Shown piece by piece: positions 37,694-50,093 of a stretch of DNA of 64,000 nucleotides (position 1 is its first letter; every line of letters begins with the position of its first letter). This stretch comes from Dryococelus australis (lineage: Eukaryota; Arthropoda; Insecta; Phasmatodea; Phasmatidae): the NCBI GenBank assembly GCA_029891345.1, contig CM056993.1, positions 110,896,123-110,960,122 of the forward strand, given 5' to 3'. A model generated the notes under the pieces. It did not search any database, was not told the origin of the DNA, and saw only the letters and a program-made list of their open reading frames with translations. Both the position numbers and the translations under genes were made by a program.

Positions 37694-38539
37694 TCAATCA
37701 CTCCCTCTTTCCGCCGGAAACCCATCTGAAAGTCGAAAGTCAAAAAGTGGAATGGTCGATATGGATCTGGCCCAGTGTGACTATAAGCTGTTTCTCATCT
37801 GTAGGTGTAGCTATTCTGCACTACGCATGAGCGTGTCGGAGCATGGCGTGGAGGATTCCATTATCTCCCCTCCCCACTCTGGAAGGAGGCGTCTGTTTTC
37901 TTCCCTGCCGCCTGGCAGGTTGCTCTGTCTCTGTGTCTGCCATGCTCTCTTCCTCCTTTCGTTTCCTCCTTGCTTTCCCTTTGATCTTGCCGATATTATT
38001 TTTATTTTTAATATGTCAAATATTGAGGAGTGATAACTGACTTAAAATTAAATGTTGATGCGTGATGGTCTTGGGAACAGTCTGAAGCTATGTCACTGTC
38101 AGAGCTAGTTTTTAGTTTGCAGGTCCGTCACACATGGGGTTAGCAGGATCTGTTCCGATTGATTTGCCGGTTGGGACCCTACCAGTGTAGAGGGTAGGTC
38201 GAGCTGCCTGGTGACTGGGTATGAACTAGAGTACTGGTTGAGCCACACGCTGGGCATTGTGACTCGAGGTCACCAGTTTACCTGTGCTGGTGCTTGTTAG
38301 TCTGGACTGTGGAGTCGATCTTTTAGGCTATACCCACTTTAGACGTTGATGGAGCAGGCTAATTTAAAGATGTTGCGGTGGCTGGAACTACCAGAGAACG
38401 CCTCAACTGGGCTGTAGCTGCGGTTCCCATGGAACCAGGGATAAGCTATGTCCAGCAGAACTTCCTTCCCACGGCGGATGGCAGTAACCACAGGATGCGG
38501 TGTCCTAGGCATCTTTATCCCACCCCACCCTAGTTCGCC

Positions 38540-38700
38540 ACCTGGCTGCTAGGTTTATCACTAACAATGCCCTTCCACCATACCGCAGCGTCCTACAACT
38601 CACTGCCTGATTTAGCTGGCTTAGCTAGTGAAACGTAGCGATCACGCAACTATGTGGAAAATCTGTCGTTCTTCTTTGTTTGTTTGTGCCTGTCGACAAG
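38540..38700. repeat. Dispersed repeat R3, copy 2
   Basis: Counterpart of 25580-25760; see that entry for the shared segments. Confidence 0.4.
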
Positions 38701-40523
38701 TACTACTCTGTAAGTATTTTAATTCCTGTCCTTTTATATGTTTTTAATATTCTAGGATTGTGTAAGGTTATCCACTACTAGAAATTCTGTTAAATGGGAT
38801 CATGTCAAAATGAAGCAAAGTAAAGTTTTTGAAAACTGGTCCAATGACTTAGATTTGAGTCCACCTCAAACTAGAAAGTATATACTTAGGTGTGACCTTA
38901 CAAAAACTGCCTGCGCTGTGAAATAAATAGTTTTAAAATAGATCACAAGCTTTTGCAACCATCGTCATCATTAATTTGGCTTCTGGGCTTGAGTCACATC
39001 AGAGGTTATTCTTCTTCCCACATTTAGGCAGATGTGATCATCAGGTGGTAGTGCCTAACCAACTTCAGCCAAATTTTTTTCATGACCTCCCCTAAAGTTA
39101 AGAGGGTAGTCGGAGGGGCAAGGTAGTGCAAGTCATATGCACCTAGGCATGCAGGAAATAAAATTTACTACAGGAAATGTCTACCACAGCTTTTCTGGGA
39201 TTGGCCAAACATTCATGATAGCCTCCTGTGTTTACTTCCTAACTTATGTTAAGAAGGGAGAAAGGGAAACTGGTAAGAAGAAAAATCTTTGACATGGCTC
39301 AAGCCCCAAAGACTTTACTTTGTCCTTGTCCTTTTGTATATATTCTATGGTTAGAGGTACTGGTTTTTGTGAATATATTTTCATGACTTTGGTAATTTTA
39401 TTAATGTGATTTCATTACATTATTTTTTTCTTTCTCTGCAAATTCCATCAAAAATTTAATGGATTTTAAAAAATATCTGGGAATGTCTTTAAGAATAAAT
39501 TGTGTACAACCAGTATGTTTTATTTTATTTAGTTATGTGAATAAAAAATAATAATTTGTGATAAATGTTGAATTTGAACTACAGAATATTTGGCATCAAT
39601 AATTTTTACAGTAAAAATTTCAGAATTGCTAGTTATATCTTGTGCACAGTATTTACATCCTGCTCTGTGGTTTAGAGAATGTTAAACGCATACATAATTA
39701 ATTTGATCTATATATAAATGCCTTGACTCTATTTATTCTTACTTATCTTAATAAAACTTTATTTGGAGATATACACAGAACCTTTCCATCCTTGTCTATT
39801 TCTTTTCTTTTTTTGCTTTTAGTGAGCACAACTTTTCATGTATGCTGAGTTTATCATTCATATTTTCCTATAATGCTCAGCTCTTTTACTGTTTGTGTGT
39901 ATTTAAAGAAAAGGTATTTTCTTCAGCACATCCTAATAAAAAATTACTGTAGTACTATTTAAAGTTTTCAACATCATAAGAAATGTTAAAATCCTTCTTT
40001 AGTAAATTTTGCTCTCCTATCAAACTGCAGTTTTCATTTTCCATCTTTGCATCATGTTACACATACAGGAGACGTCAGATAACATAACAAAGGCCATTTT
40101 AACATCTTGTGTTATTATCTTGACTTTTGCTTTTGGGGTCGAATAAGTAATAAGTAATGAGACATCACTGGAAACAAATTTTAAACCAACTGCACCAACT
40201 ATTTGCTTGAAACAAAGGCATTTTTCCACTGCACATGCCATTCATACAGTTATTTCACTATTTCGCTACATAACATATTTATTTCACGATTTTAAAATAC
40301 TAAAGAAATCTTGATGAAAATTTCACAATTTTGACAGCTGTGTCTATTCAAAGCTTACTGAAGCAAACTCCATAGACATTAAGAGACCAAATGGAATTAA
40401 AAATATTGATACAGGAATCATTTTCATGAGAGATTCTTACCTGTTGCATTTTCTTAACAACAATAATGTAGTGTTGCCATACAGCTGATGGTATTAGACT
40501 TGTTTTTGAATGTTGCACTGCAG
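38701..40523. other. Intron, nothing recognised
   Basis: AT-rich intron, with a slightly GC-richer stretch 38980-39290 of unknown nature. Ends with the acceptor TTGCACTGCAG. Confidence 0.5.
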
Positions 40524-40688
40524 AACTTTGTGGAGCGCTATGAAGCAATAGTGAGCGACCACCAGCAGTACACCAAGGCCGTGATGGACACCCAGGAGTG
40601 GCTGGATGCAACTCACAACACTGTGCTGCTGTGGGGAGATGCAGAGCTGGAGCGACTCTCCCTGCATACCAACCTCGAGCGACTCAGG
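40524..40688 (+). CDS. Msp300: Rod exon 11: end of repeat 7, first half of repeat 8
   Basis: The acceptor is CACTGCAG|AA and the donor is CTCAGG|GTAACT; 55 codons, phase 0 at both ends. Encodes NFVERYEAIVSDHQQY, with His at residue 13, then DTQEWLDATHNTVLL and HTNLERLR. The start matches exons 9 and 15 exactly; the end matches the phase-0 break seen in exons 3, 6, 13 and 15. Confidence 0.9.
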
Positions 40689-41106
40689 GTAACTACCTGC
40701 TGTATTTTCACTGAAACATTTTCTCATAATACTATTCATGCTAACAGAGTCCATCTCTCAACTAGACATTCACAGTTGCATTCATAGGCATTACCATAAC
40801 TTGGTCCAAGTATGCCAAGGACTACCCATTATAAAAGTGCTCAAACACATTAATTTTCTCCCGTATGGCTCATAACCCCAAAACGCATTATAGAGTGACA
40901 CTCTCTTGGTTTTATTTGTCGGTTGTCATTTTACTAGAAGAAGATGGGCTGTGCTAGCCATGGACACACCTTGCGTTAAAATAGGGTTTTAGAATATGGG
41001 TTCCTGAAATGGGACCACCCATTACCAGAAAATTTGTTAAACACTGGCCATACCTATTGTATTGATTTCAAATTTTCAGGGACAAGTGGGTGGCTTGTTA
41101 GAGATA
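40689..41106. other. Intron, nothing recognised
   Basis: AT-rich interval before the nested transposons. Confidence 0.5.
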
Positions 41107-41190
41107 CAGTGGAACCTCTTATGTATTGAACTCAGATGGATTGAAATCCCGCATCCATGGAACATATTCTATGGTTCCATTTTTAATTTA

Positions 41191-43233
41191 CAGTAGAATC
41201 CCATTGTAACCAGCACTGCAACTGCAAGAACATGGGTATAATGAGGTCTTTTTAAGGAACCGTAAAAAAAGCACACAAATATTCCATAAAAAAATTTTAA
41301 TTTTACGAATTGAAACATGTGTGGCGAGATCGTGTGAAGCAGGCTTGTGATGGGACTCATGACAACGTGAAGCTTGCTTTGGTTATATGTCTGCCGTAAC
41401 TCCACTCCTTTTCCCCGCCACCTCATTTCCCTAAGTACCTTGTGCCGCTCTCATGTATCACATTCTTCCGCCTTGCCTCCTAATCACTCTCTCTTTCAAA
41501 CCAAGCGCATTGTTCTATAAATATAATCCCACCCTTTCTACCTTGACACAGTTTACATGAACCACTTCTGGTTTTTCCATAGTCGTTATGCTGTCAACTG
41601 TGTTTGATTTCAAACAACTTGGCGTATGTTGGTCGAACGTTATTGTTAAATGAAAACAAATTTCATTTAAACATAACAGTCCAAGCAATAGCTGGAATCG
41701 AATACAGCTACATATTAACAGATTTTCGCCGTTGTTTTTTTTTCCATACTGTGGCATACCAATTAAAGATAGGGACACAACTACTACTACATTTTATTGC
41801 TGTGCTATAACGAACTTAATTTAAATCCATTTTTATAAAGTTTTCTTGAATCTGTGATGGTTTTGAGTACGTCTCGCACCATGCAGGTTTTGTTAGTTGA
41901 AAACGTATAATTTTCCAGCAACTACTGTACTTACTGGCATGATTCTCGCACTGGTACAATTCATGCCCCCGTTTTTATGGTGCCGAATTAGATGAAAAAA
42001 AAGTTTTCCTTTTATATTTCAGGCAGCGTGTTTCAACGAGGTATGTAATGGTAACTGGCCTGCACGGTGCGTACTTTGTTCGACTGCGCCAAGTCGCTGA
42101 CACTTCTAGGTCACTGGTCTCATTATCAATTTCTGGCTGCCGCACCCACGCTGCAAACATGTCAACAAAATCAGTCACTAATTTTATTTGTATGCTGGTG
42201 TATTTTTTAATGCGAAGGGAATAGTTTACATTTATATTAATTTTTGTTTAGTATGAATGCATAATTGGTAAATATGCCAGTTAAACTGCTGCATTTAAAC
42301 TTCAGGTAATTGCGTATGCAGAGGAACATGGCAATAGAGAAGCAGGCAGAAAATTCATTGTTTCTTAGTTTAACATGCATGTCATGTTTTCCCAATACTG
42401 GGCCGCTGTTACGAAGTGAACCGGATCTGTTACGATGGCAGTGGTGGGCGCTGCCATCCGCCAGAGTACTCTTGCAGTGGCTGACCATACTGACCGACAG
42501 CTGTCCCGCCCGAGGATCTAGGGCCGAGAGAAAGCGGCAGACTGCAGCGCCCGGCCACGCTACGGAGGATCTAGGCGCTTGTCCGACGCCCAGCACACTG
42601 CAATCACAATGTTTTCGCTGCTAGCCCCTGCACACAAGTGATTTAATCCTGAATATGTATCTTCATATCTATTATCAATAAATAAAGTGCTGTGTTTTTT
42701 AAAAACTGTATCCCCCACGGTTGGCGAGGGATTACTTACAGTAATTACTTACAGTACACCCCATTTTAATGTTTACATGCACGTGTCTTGGGGGTTCCTT
42801 GTGTAATTCACGCACCCTAATTTTTGCACTAAAAGCCTGTAAAATAGGTGCGAGAATTATGCCAATAAATACGGGTATTTGGTTTGAGGCGGTTGTGTGG
42901 AGCTGTGACGGGCAAGTTATCACCTGCAGGGCAGTGCTTTGGTAGCAGAGTAAGCAATAGCGGGAAATACTGCGTAGAATGGGTAACTGATTGCAGGTTG
43001 AGGGGCTATACTTACATGGCGTGGTTAGATTTTCTGCTCATTTTCACGCAGCCAGTTATCATGTAACAGGATATTTTTACATTATGGTGGTTTTTTGAAC
43101 ACAATTTAAAAGCAATTTTTAAGTAGTAGGTCCTACTGGGAATCAAAATTGGTCGTTCGGGAACAGCGAGGACACTGTTATAAAGATGATCGAACCTGGA
43201 ACCGTGACAGCTCGCGATAACGTGACTCTACTG
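41191..43233. mobile_element. Middle element of nest (2043 bp), TA-flanked
   Basis: The left end CAGTAGAATCCCATTGTAAC and the right end in reverse CAGTAGAGTCACGTTATCG are inverted repeats. TA is present on both sides (41189-41190 and 43234-43235). Without its own 951-bp insertion it is about 1.1 kb. No transposase frame was recognised, so it is non-autonomous. Confidence 0.75.
41925..42875. mobile_element. Innermost MITE of nest (951 bp)
   Basis: The left end CTGTACTTACTGGCATGATT and the right end in reverse CCCGTATTTATTGGCATAAT continue as TCTCGCAC on both sides. TA flanks both ends (41923-41924, 42876-42877). It includes a GC-rich stretch 42360-42620 of unknown origin and no recognised transposase. 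Confidence 0.7.
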
Positions 43234-43323
43234 TATGTGCATTTCAAGACCACAAATTGAAAGTCCACATGTATTGAAATATTTTGTCAGTCCCCTGAGA
43301 AATGATAGATATAGAATCCACTG

Positions 43324-44156
43324 CATACAGCAAAATCTTGGTGTAACGTACATTAATAAAGCCTCAAGTTTTATAATTAGTGATGACATGTCTTTATACT
43401 GAAAGCCTTTTTTTTTTAACCTTTACAACAGTGGCTCCATAAAATTTTAGCACAATTAGTCATTTCAGTAAAACAAATTAATTTGTATTTACAAAGAAAT
43501 ATTTTTTTGATATAGGATAAAACCGTACTTCCAAAAATATGAAAATGCACAAATTGCATTGTGAAACATAAAGTAATGTAGGGTTTGCAAATACACACTG
43601 CTTACTTATCGGTAAAGTTTTGTTTGAAAAAAACCACACTACTTATCCTTAACAAATACAACTTAAAGAAGTTTATTCAGAAAGTGTTTTTATTTTGGAA
43701 GAAATTCATATTTATAAAAAAAAATCCTCTTTATTTTTCTTGCAAGAAGAACTTGAAAATGTACTTTGCACTCGGTAAAATTTGCTGCTTCATGTAAGTA
43801 AGCATTTTTGGCTACAAGTTTATGGTTTTAGGGTATAATTTTAATCGCAAAATGTTTGCCTGTTGATTAAAATTAATATTTTATAAAAAAATATTTTTTG
43901 ATTTACTCAGGAGATCTTTAAACACAGTCTTCATGGAGAAAGAAATGCACTTTAAGACACAATTTCTAGTTTTTTAGGGGTTGCAATTAATTAGTTTCAA
44001 TTTTTATGAGGGTAATGATTTTACAAAGTCATTCTCATAGGGGAGTTTACTGTATGTCATGAGATGTACCAAAACTCGTATATACTCATTTATACGTTCA
44101 CGTTTTTATGTATGAAATAATTTAAGATGGTGTATGTCAACACCGTTAATATAGTT
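43324..44156. other. Intron, nothing recognised
   Basis: AT-rich sequence between two transposon clusters. Confidence 0.6.
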
Positions 44157-47100
44157 TAGAGTTGTTCCGATACAGATACTAAGTATTAGTATTGGCCGAT
44201 ACTTCAACATTTTTCAATGTATCTGTATCAGGTATGATATCAGGCTGATACATTAGTATCGGTTGTTGACAATGAAATCAGGTCATTACTTTCTGTAGAT
44301 ACAAAAATTACCGTATTTTGGTGTGTATACACTGCACATTTAAAAAAAAAGGAAAAATAAGAACAAATAAATTGCATCCACAGACTATTTTTTGTGGCCC
44401 CAGTGAAATTCATATTTAAATATGTTAACATAACCTTATCGCATGTTGTGCTGATCGAAGTATAATTTGGGTGGCGTCATCTAAGATTTCCCGCAACTAT
44501 CGTTTTTAAGCTGGTTGTTTATGCAAATGTCTAGTAACTGGATGTGAAATACGTCATGCGTGCTACCATTTATAAATGCTTTGCAGCGCTTTGTCTAGTG
44601 TTTTGTCTTCCCAACACTTCTGTCGACACTGCGGCATGGTGCAGTGTGCAAGACTGTCTTGCTACTTCCCCTACACGCCTAAGAAGAGGGGAAGTGGTTA
44701 CCTATAGCAACGAGCGTGGCGACCTAGCATCCTCTCTCTCACCCTTCTTTCTGTCTCTCAGCCACGCACCTTCCTTCCTCCCCTTACATGCTATACATGC
44801 CACCGAGAGGAGAAGCAGGTGTTTAGCAAAAGGAAAAAACAAGTCTCTTGGCTGCATGCACTTACCTTCACACGCCAGCTGCAGAGCAAATGTGCGTCTG
44901 GCGAAAGTAGAAATTTGATCAAGATTACGCGTCGCTCAAAATAGTTGCCGCTATCATCACTTGTATTTCAAAGCAATGGTTTCACCTGAAAATGTTACGC
45001 AAAACATTTTAACAATGAATTATTATTTGGAAAGATGTTTTCTTTTGTGATTAAAGGTTGTTTTTTCCTGTAAGGTTGTTGTTTTATTGTATCTGGCTTA
45101 AAATTAACATGACTTTAAAACGTAATAATTATTTAACTCAAAAGGCAGCATCTTCTCAAATATAATTATATGCCCAAAAGCATATACTCTACCACTTGTC
45201 ACCAAAAACTGTTTGAGCATTGAGTGACTTTTATTATGTATTATAACTGTAAAGTTCATTTTCAGTAACTTCTTGCGGTGAAATGGGGTGATTTATATTA
45301 ATTTATTTCAATAGACATGCATCTTTGAATTAACTGATAAAATGTAAGGGCCTTTTCGACAACTTTTGCCATCTAATAATGGGAAGGTAAGCACTGAGCT
45401 GAGTGCAGTGTTAGCTTGTTAACAAGGAAAATCAGATGATGTGGTTTTGATTGCTTAATTATTAAAGGCAGTGAAGAAATCTATTATAAGCACCATATTT
45501 ATTAATTTCTGTCTCATAATTACAAGTTTTCTTTGCAGTAAAATATAATTAATTACTTTAAAAGACAGACATTTACCACGGGCACAAGGCATCAGCAACA
45601 TGTAGCGGCATATAGAGGGTAGGGATGTGCGAGTACTCGAAATTTCGAGTACGATCTCGAGCTTTGTAATTATTCGACTTGAGATTGTATCATTTTCTCA
45701 AGCTCGAAAAATTCTAGTTTTTTGGAGGAAAACGTGCACATTCTAATTTCGTCCTGAAGAATACAAGAAAGAAAGCCTCATTTTATGTAGATCATAAAAT
45801 TAACGACTACTAGCCAGATGGCGGCAAAGGATGGAAATTTTCCATTGGTGCATATACAAATTATTATCGCTTCATGTGCACTCAGTAACATTTGCCACAT
45901 AGTTTCGTACCACCTTGTACGCATACGTGAAAGAAAATGTGAGCATTATGTATTTGTACAGTCCCGAAAAATTCGAAAATGCGAAATAACTATTATAAAA
46001 TTTGAAAGTTGCACTATTCACTATAAAAAGCTAAATTTTTATTATTTAGCGACAAATGAGAAAAAGTTCTGTAAATTCATGAAATTCTTCACAAATGTCT
46101 TTCACTGCGTTAGTTTTCAACGTAAATAAAAGATTGATATTTTTTTAATTAAAAATACTTTTCGACGGTCTTTGTATTGACGGAAAACGTAACGTAAACA
46201 ATTGCTTTTTTTGGACATCAAATATATGAGACATGCAAGCAGCACTCAACCCAAAATGACTCGCCGTATCGAACTTAGTGCTAGCAGTGTCACTTTTGAT
46301 GAAAACGTGTACGTAATGAACGTATGCATAGCGAAAGGGTTCAAAGTCATTATGTAACGTGTCATGTAGAAACATCTTCGGCATGAAGATGTGTAGTAAA
46401 TGGCGCAATTTTATTTTGTGTTGTGTAGCAACATCTTCGCCGTGTAGACGTGAACCCAATAGCACGTTTTTATTTTGTGTCGTGTATGTAAAGCCTTCAG
46501 CCAATAGAATTAAATGAGCACAGGAAAATGAGTATTTGTTTGAAAGTATAATTTCCAAAAGTAGTAGAAGTAAACAAGTAACCTTAGCTGTGTATAGTGT
46601 GTTAAGAGAAGTCAATAGGCCTATGTAAAGTAAAATGAAAAAAAGTATTTTATTGTTCATTAGAATAATACTACAATGCTGTTTGAATTGAATGATTAAT
46701 TTCCCCCACTGTAGTTTTTTTTTATTTTTCATGGGATTTATTATTCGACAGTGAGCTTAAATGTTGATGTTATTACTGTACAATATTAAATTTTCAAATT
46801 TGATATGGGAACAATTTAATGGGCACTTTATAATATGGTTCATGTAATTCATTAAACTGTATTGTTGAATACTCTTAATTAATAAGAAAATGCTGTAATT
46901 GTTTCATGTCCATTTGTGTGAAGTAGGCTGCTAGTAGTTTTATATTGACAGTTTTATTAATAATTGTAGAAACTCGCTCGAGTTTGACTCGAAAGATCAA
47001 AGCTTTTTTAAATACTCGGCTTGAGCTCGACTTGGAACAAAATTTCAGTGCTGGCACATCCCTAATGGAGGGGTAATCCTCCCGCCACCTCTCCTCCTCT

Positions 47101-47468
47101 TTCCAGCCGCCGCTGTAAACAAACAGCCCGATCGATAACTTCTCAATGTGCTCTTGCTGTACGAGTGCGAGTGGGAAATTCAAAATTTGGCTTGCATTTG
47201 GTGTTATATGATCATTTTCAGAGGGTTTGAATGTTTTAGATCAGCTTGCATTTGGTGTCTGATTACAGTAAATTATATATGTTATTTGAGACGTTATTTT
47301 ATTTACTAAAACAAGTTTTGGAGAAATGTTTTTAATGTATTATTTACAGTAATACTTTTTCTAAATTCAGTGAGAAGGGCTCTGGTATCGGCATTGGTAT
47401 CAACGTATCTGCAATGGTATTGGAATATCTGTATCTGTATTGGAAAACATGCTATCCGAACAACTCTA
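44157..47468 (+). mobile_element. Dispersed repeat R1, copy 3, with hAT-like ends
   Basis: The left end TAGAGTTGTTCCGATACAGA and the right end in reverse TAGAGTTGTTCGGATAGC are inverted repeats. Both flanks are rich in GATAC/GTATC motifs (44165-44270 and 47385-47450), as in hAT subterminal regions. The core from about 44367 to 47368, minus the hAT insertion, matches R1 copy 2. Between the left end and the core, 44309-44345 matches the terminus of the MITE at 50094-50936. No clear target duplication is visible. There is no transposase. Confidence 0.7.
45620..47064. mobile_element. hAT-type MITE inserted in R1 copy 3 (1445 bp)
   Basis: The ends are TAGGGATGTGCGAGTACTCG at the left and TAGGGATGTGCCAGCACTG in reverse from the right. 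The flanking 8-mers ATAGAGGG (45612-45619) and ATGGAGGG (47065-47072) differ at one base, as expected for an ageing 8-bp hAT target duplication. The R1 sequence resumes precisely after it, and copy 2 carries the uninterrupted site. Subterminal regions contain repeated CTCGA/TCGAG motifs. A 195-codon minus-strand frame (46145-46732) shows no transposase features. Confidence 0.85.
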
Positions 47469-48537
47469 TTTCTATGTAATGTATGTCCATGACAGTTGAT
47501 ACATTATTAAATACTCTTCATATAGCCTATGTGTACCCACATTTCGCATACTGTACACTGCAACCATTACTCTCCATGTTTTTGAACAGGAGAAAATGTT
47601 ATTACAGTAGACATGCATAGTCATCTATTCTTCCTTACGGTGATAGAGCATGCACTGTTGAGCACAAATGAACACAAACCATCACCCACCGCCATGATAG
47701 TTAGTGAGTCAACCAAAACATTGGCACCAATATGGCCAACCAAACACACATAAACAGTATTATGCACTATATACGTCTCGAACATGCACATTATCATATT
47801 TTTGTCGCAATGTCTGTCTCATATCATACCTTTATACTTCCCACAAGAATTTTTATATATATCTGGGTGTGTGTATGCACATGGGCACATGTACCTATGT
47901 GTGTATATGTATTATTTATTGTGATGGTTACATTTTGCATCATACATTTTAAGTTCAGTATAAGCAGAAAATCATCTTGACATACTGCATTAGAAGAGGC
48001 AAGCATGACTTGTATGAGAATGGTTTGTTGTGTGATCAGTGAAATTATATTTATTTCTGTTATACATAGTTGAAATTAAATATTTACTGGTATCTATTTG
48101 ACTTCAAAGCTATTTGCATACTATGTGAAAATTTTACTATTTGATTAGAAAGTATTAAATCATCAAAATTCACTATTCGCACACCCCTATTTTAAGGGAA
48201 TTCTTATGTGCTAATGAGGTCAGAATGTCATAGTCAACCTTCTGCATTTCTCAATTTGTGAATGCTGAATCACTCGTTAAGTGGTTTGGAACACAGCAGA
48301 ATTTTGGAAGACCTGCCAGCCTTATTCTTTCTGTGCAAAACATGCCTCATATATCATTCTATATTTTTTAAATGATTTAAAAATTGTTTGGTTAAATATT
48401 GCTTACTCTAGGCAATTAATGAATATGTATCCTTTTAACAATTGCTTGACTTTCCAAGAATTTAGTTGTAAAAAATTTAATTTCTGACTATTCTTATATA
48501 ATATCATATTTGTATTTTTATTTCACTCTTGAAACAG
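47469..48537. other. Intron; possible single hAT end at 48165-48189
   Basis: In reverse from 48189 the sequence reads TAGGGGTGTGCGAATAGTGA, like a hAT terminus, but no partner end was found. The rest is AT-rich with GT-rich bits near 47870-47910. Confidence 0.35.
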
Positions 48538-48698
48538 AACCTTCAGTTAAGTCTTCCAGAAGAAGAATCCAGAATCAGTTCAATTCGTACACTTGGAGAG
48601 AAAGTGATCCCAGGCACCGTGGAGTCTGGTCAAGTGAACATTCGATCACAGATAGACTCATCACAGCTAGACTGGCAGGGCTTGCTCTCTGCTATCAA
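48538..48698 (+). CDS. Msp300: Rod exon 12: second half of repeat 8
   Basis: The acceptor is TTGAAACAG|AA and the donor is ATCAA|GTGAGT. Starts on a full codon and ends with AA, completed by G of the next exon (Lys). Encodes NLQLSLPEEESRISSI, LGEKVIPGTVESGQVNIRSQ and DWQGLLSAIK. No ATG lies in this frame upstream of the exon, so it is easy to miss. The P-G-T-V-E-S-G-Q segment parallels exons 2 and 9 and is what most reminds me of nesprins. Confidence 0.9.
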
Positions 48699-50093
48699 GT
48701 GAGTATGGCTTACCATTAAGACATTGTATGCTGGACTTACCTTGGGAAATTCCTCAACTTCCAGCCTACATCTCTGCTGTCAGATATTTTCTGTGACTAC
48801 TTATAAGAATTGTAAAGTCTGCTGTTTTGCCATTTATTCATAGAGTACCGCACATGTCTTTTTAAAATACAATGTAGTCTTTACATAACCGTTTTTCAGT
48901 TAATGTATACTGTGATGGTACAGTATTTTGTATCTGTGAATCACAGTTTACATTCAGCAACTGAGACCAGAGGCTAAATTTTCTTCGTGTTAACTGAAGT
49001 AAACTCAAAAATTAGTAAGATATTTTTAAAAATGTGTACTCTGTTAGTTGAAATGTTGTTGTTTAATAGATAGAATAAAATAACCACACACAGACAAAAA
49101 AAACATTTTCTAAGAAAGTGAAAACTTTTATTTACAGTACTATTCTACATAGAGATTGTGAAACATTATTCTTGATCTCTTTTAGACAGTTCACTTGTAG
49201 TTTACACAACATAATACTGTTAGTTTTAAACGTCTTGACAGTTGCAGTCCCTAGCTGCTGCTTTCAGCACGGACTGGTTAGCATACTCATGGGAGGGCTA
49301 TTGCGCAGCACTCGTCAAGACAGTTTTTTTACCGCTTTGAAAACATTTGGCTTGGTGAAAGAGTACTGCGCTACAATACATTTCTGTCCATTGTGTGACG
49401 TATTGAAAAAGAAACTTAAGCATGTAGAAAGCATTATGTGAACACCAATACAACAATATACATAGTCGTAATCACAGTCACCAAAAAAGAAACATAAGCT
49501 GATTGAGCTCTGTAAGTCATCATCCTTCTAACGTTTTGGGTGGTCTATTTACATGTCACAGATCACATGTGCAATACAGTCATATACACATTAACGCAAG
49601 GGGACATTTTCAGTAATGCACAGATTTCAAACAAGAAACTCGCATCAGCTTATGTTTAAGAAATGTCTACTAGCATTGTAATTACAAATGTTAGTTTGTT
49701 ATTATTAGTTTGTAGTATGGGATTTGGATGTTGAAATATAATTAACAGTTTAACACTAATAAGTATTATAAATACAGAATATATTTATTTGATTTTCAAA
49801 CAAATACTTTACTCATAAAGACATCACAGTCCTATTATGTTGAATCTTATATAATATTTATATATGCATGACATATAGAACTGTATTAGTACTATGTAAT
49901 CATCATTGTACTACAGAGCTGTCTTCTTCAAATAATGAATGTAGTTACATGTGGTTTTATGTGGTTTACACAATCTCGTATTCACTTACGCAGTGGCATG
50001 ACTGTGTAGGTACAAATACTATGTTTAATGAGGACCATATAATTCGGAAGTTTGTCACCTGGTGTTAAGTTATTACACTGCTTCAATGAATTT
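48699..50093. other. Intron, nothing firmly recognised
   Basis: AT-rich. The segment 49100-49640 is slightly less so and includes a 107-codon frame (49118-49441) I cannot assign. Confidence 0.4.

Larger units (their letters stand above)
35131..38700 (-). repeat. GC-richer block P2 with unclassified minus-strand frames
   Basis: Minus-strand frames include 36823-37128 (101 codons, starts MLHIPGVKAISASIGQSLSP), 35943-36230 (95 codons, with WEFWPYSSILADEQLDWSY) and 35506-35850 (114 codons, proline/serine-rich, with PECVDYVPTHK and PLLYNG). The last motif aligns with P1 and P3. TCACACATGGG occurs at about 37240 and 38126, perhaps termini of one element, but I could not define LTRs. A C-run (37675-37693) and repeat R3 copy 2 (38540-38700) lie toward its right side. 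Between 36240 and 36700 the sequence is ordinary AT-rich. Confidence 0.35.
41107..43323. mobile_element. Outer pogo-type MITE (about 172 bp) split by insertion
   Basis: The left part (41107-41190) starts CAGTGGAACCTCTTATGTAT after TA; the right part (43234-43323) ends, read in reverse, CAGTGGATTCTATATCTATC. Its interior sequence TTGAAATCCCGCATCCATGG resembles 16765-16785 in R1 copy 2 (CTGAAATCCCGCATGTATGG), so the two share a MITE family. It is interrupted by the element at 41191-43233. Confidence 0.65.

Noticed and set aside
37238..38140. LTR pair suggested by TCACACATGGG at both ends
   Set aside because: Only about 11 bases are shared; the sequences beyond diverge at once and no target duplication is visible.
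46145..46732. 195-codon minus-strand frame, among the longest in the window
   Set aside because: It lies wholly inside the hAT MITE and shows no hAT transposase or other domain. AT-rich sequence of this kind produces such frames by chance.
47860..48189. Complete hAT element with its right end at 48189
   Set aside because: The only candidate left end (CTGGGTGTGTGTATG near 47862) is GT-repeat sequence, and no matching 8-bp flanks exist.
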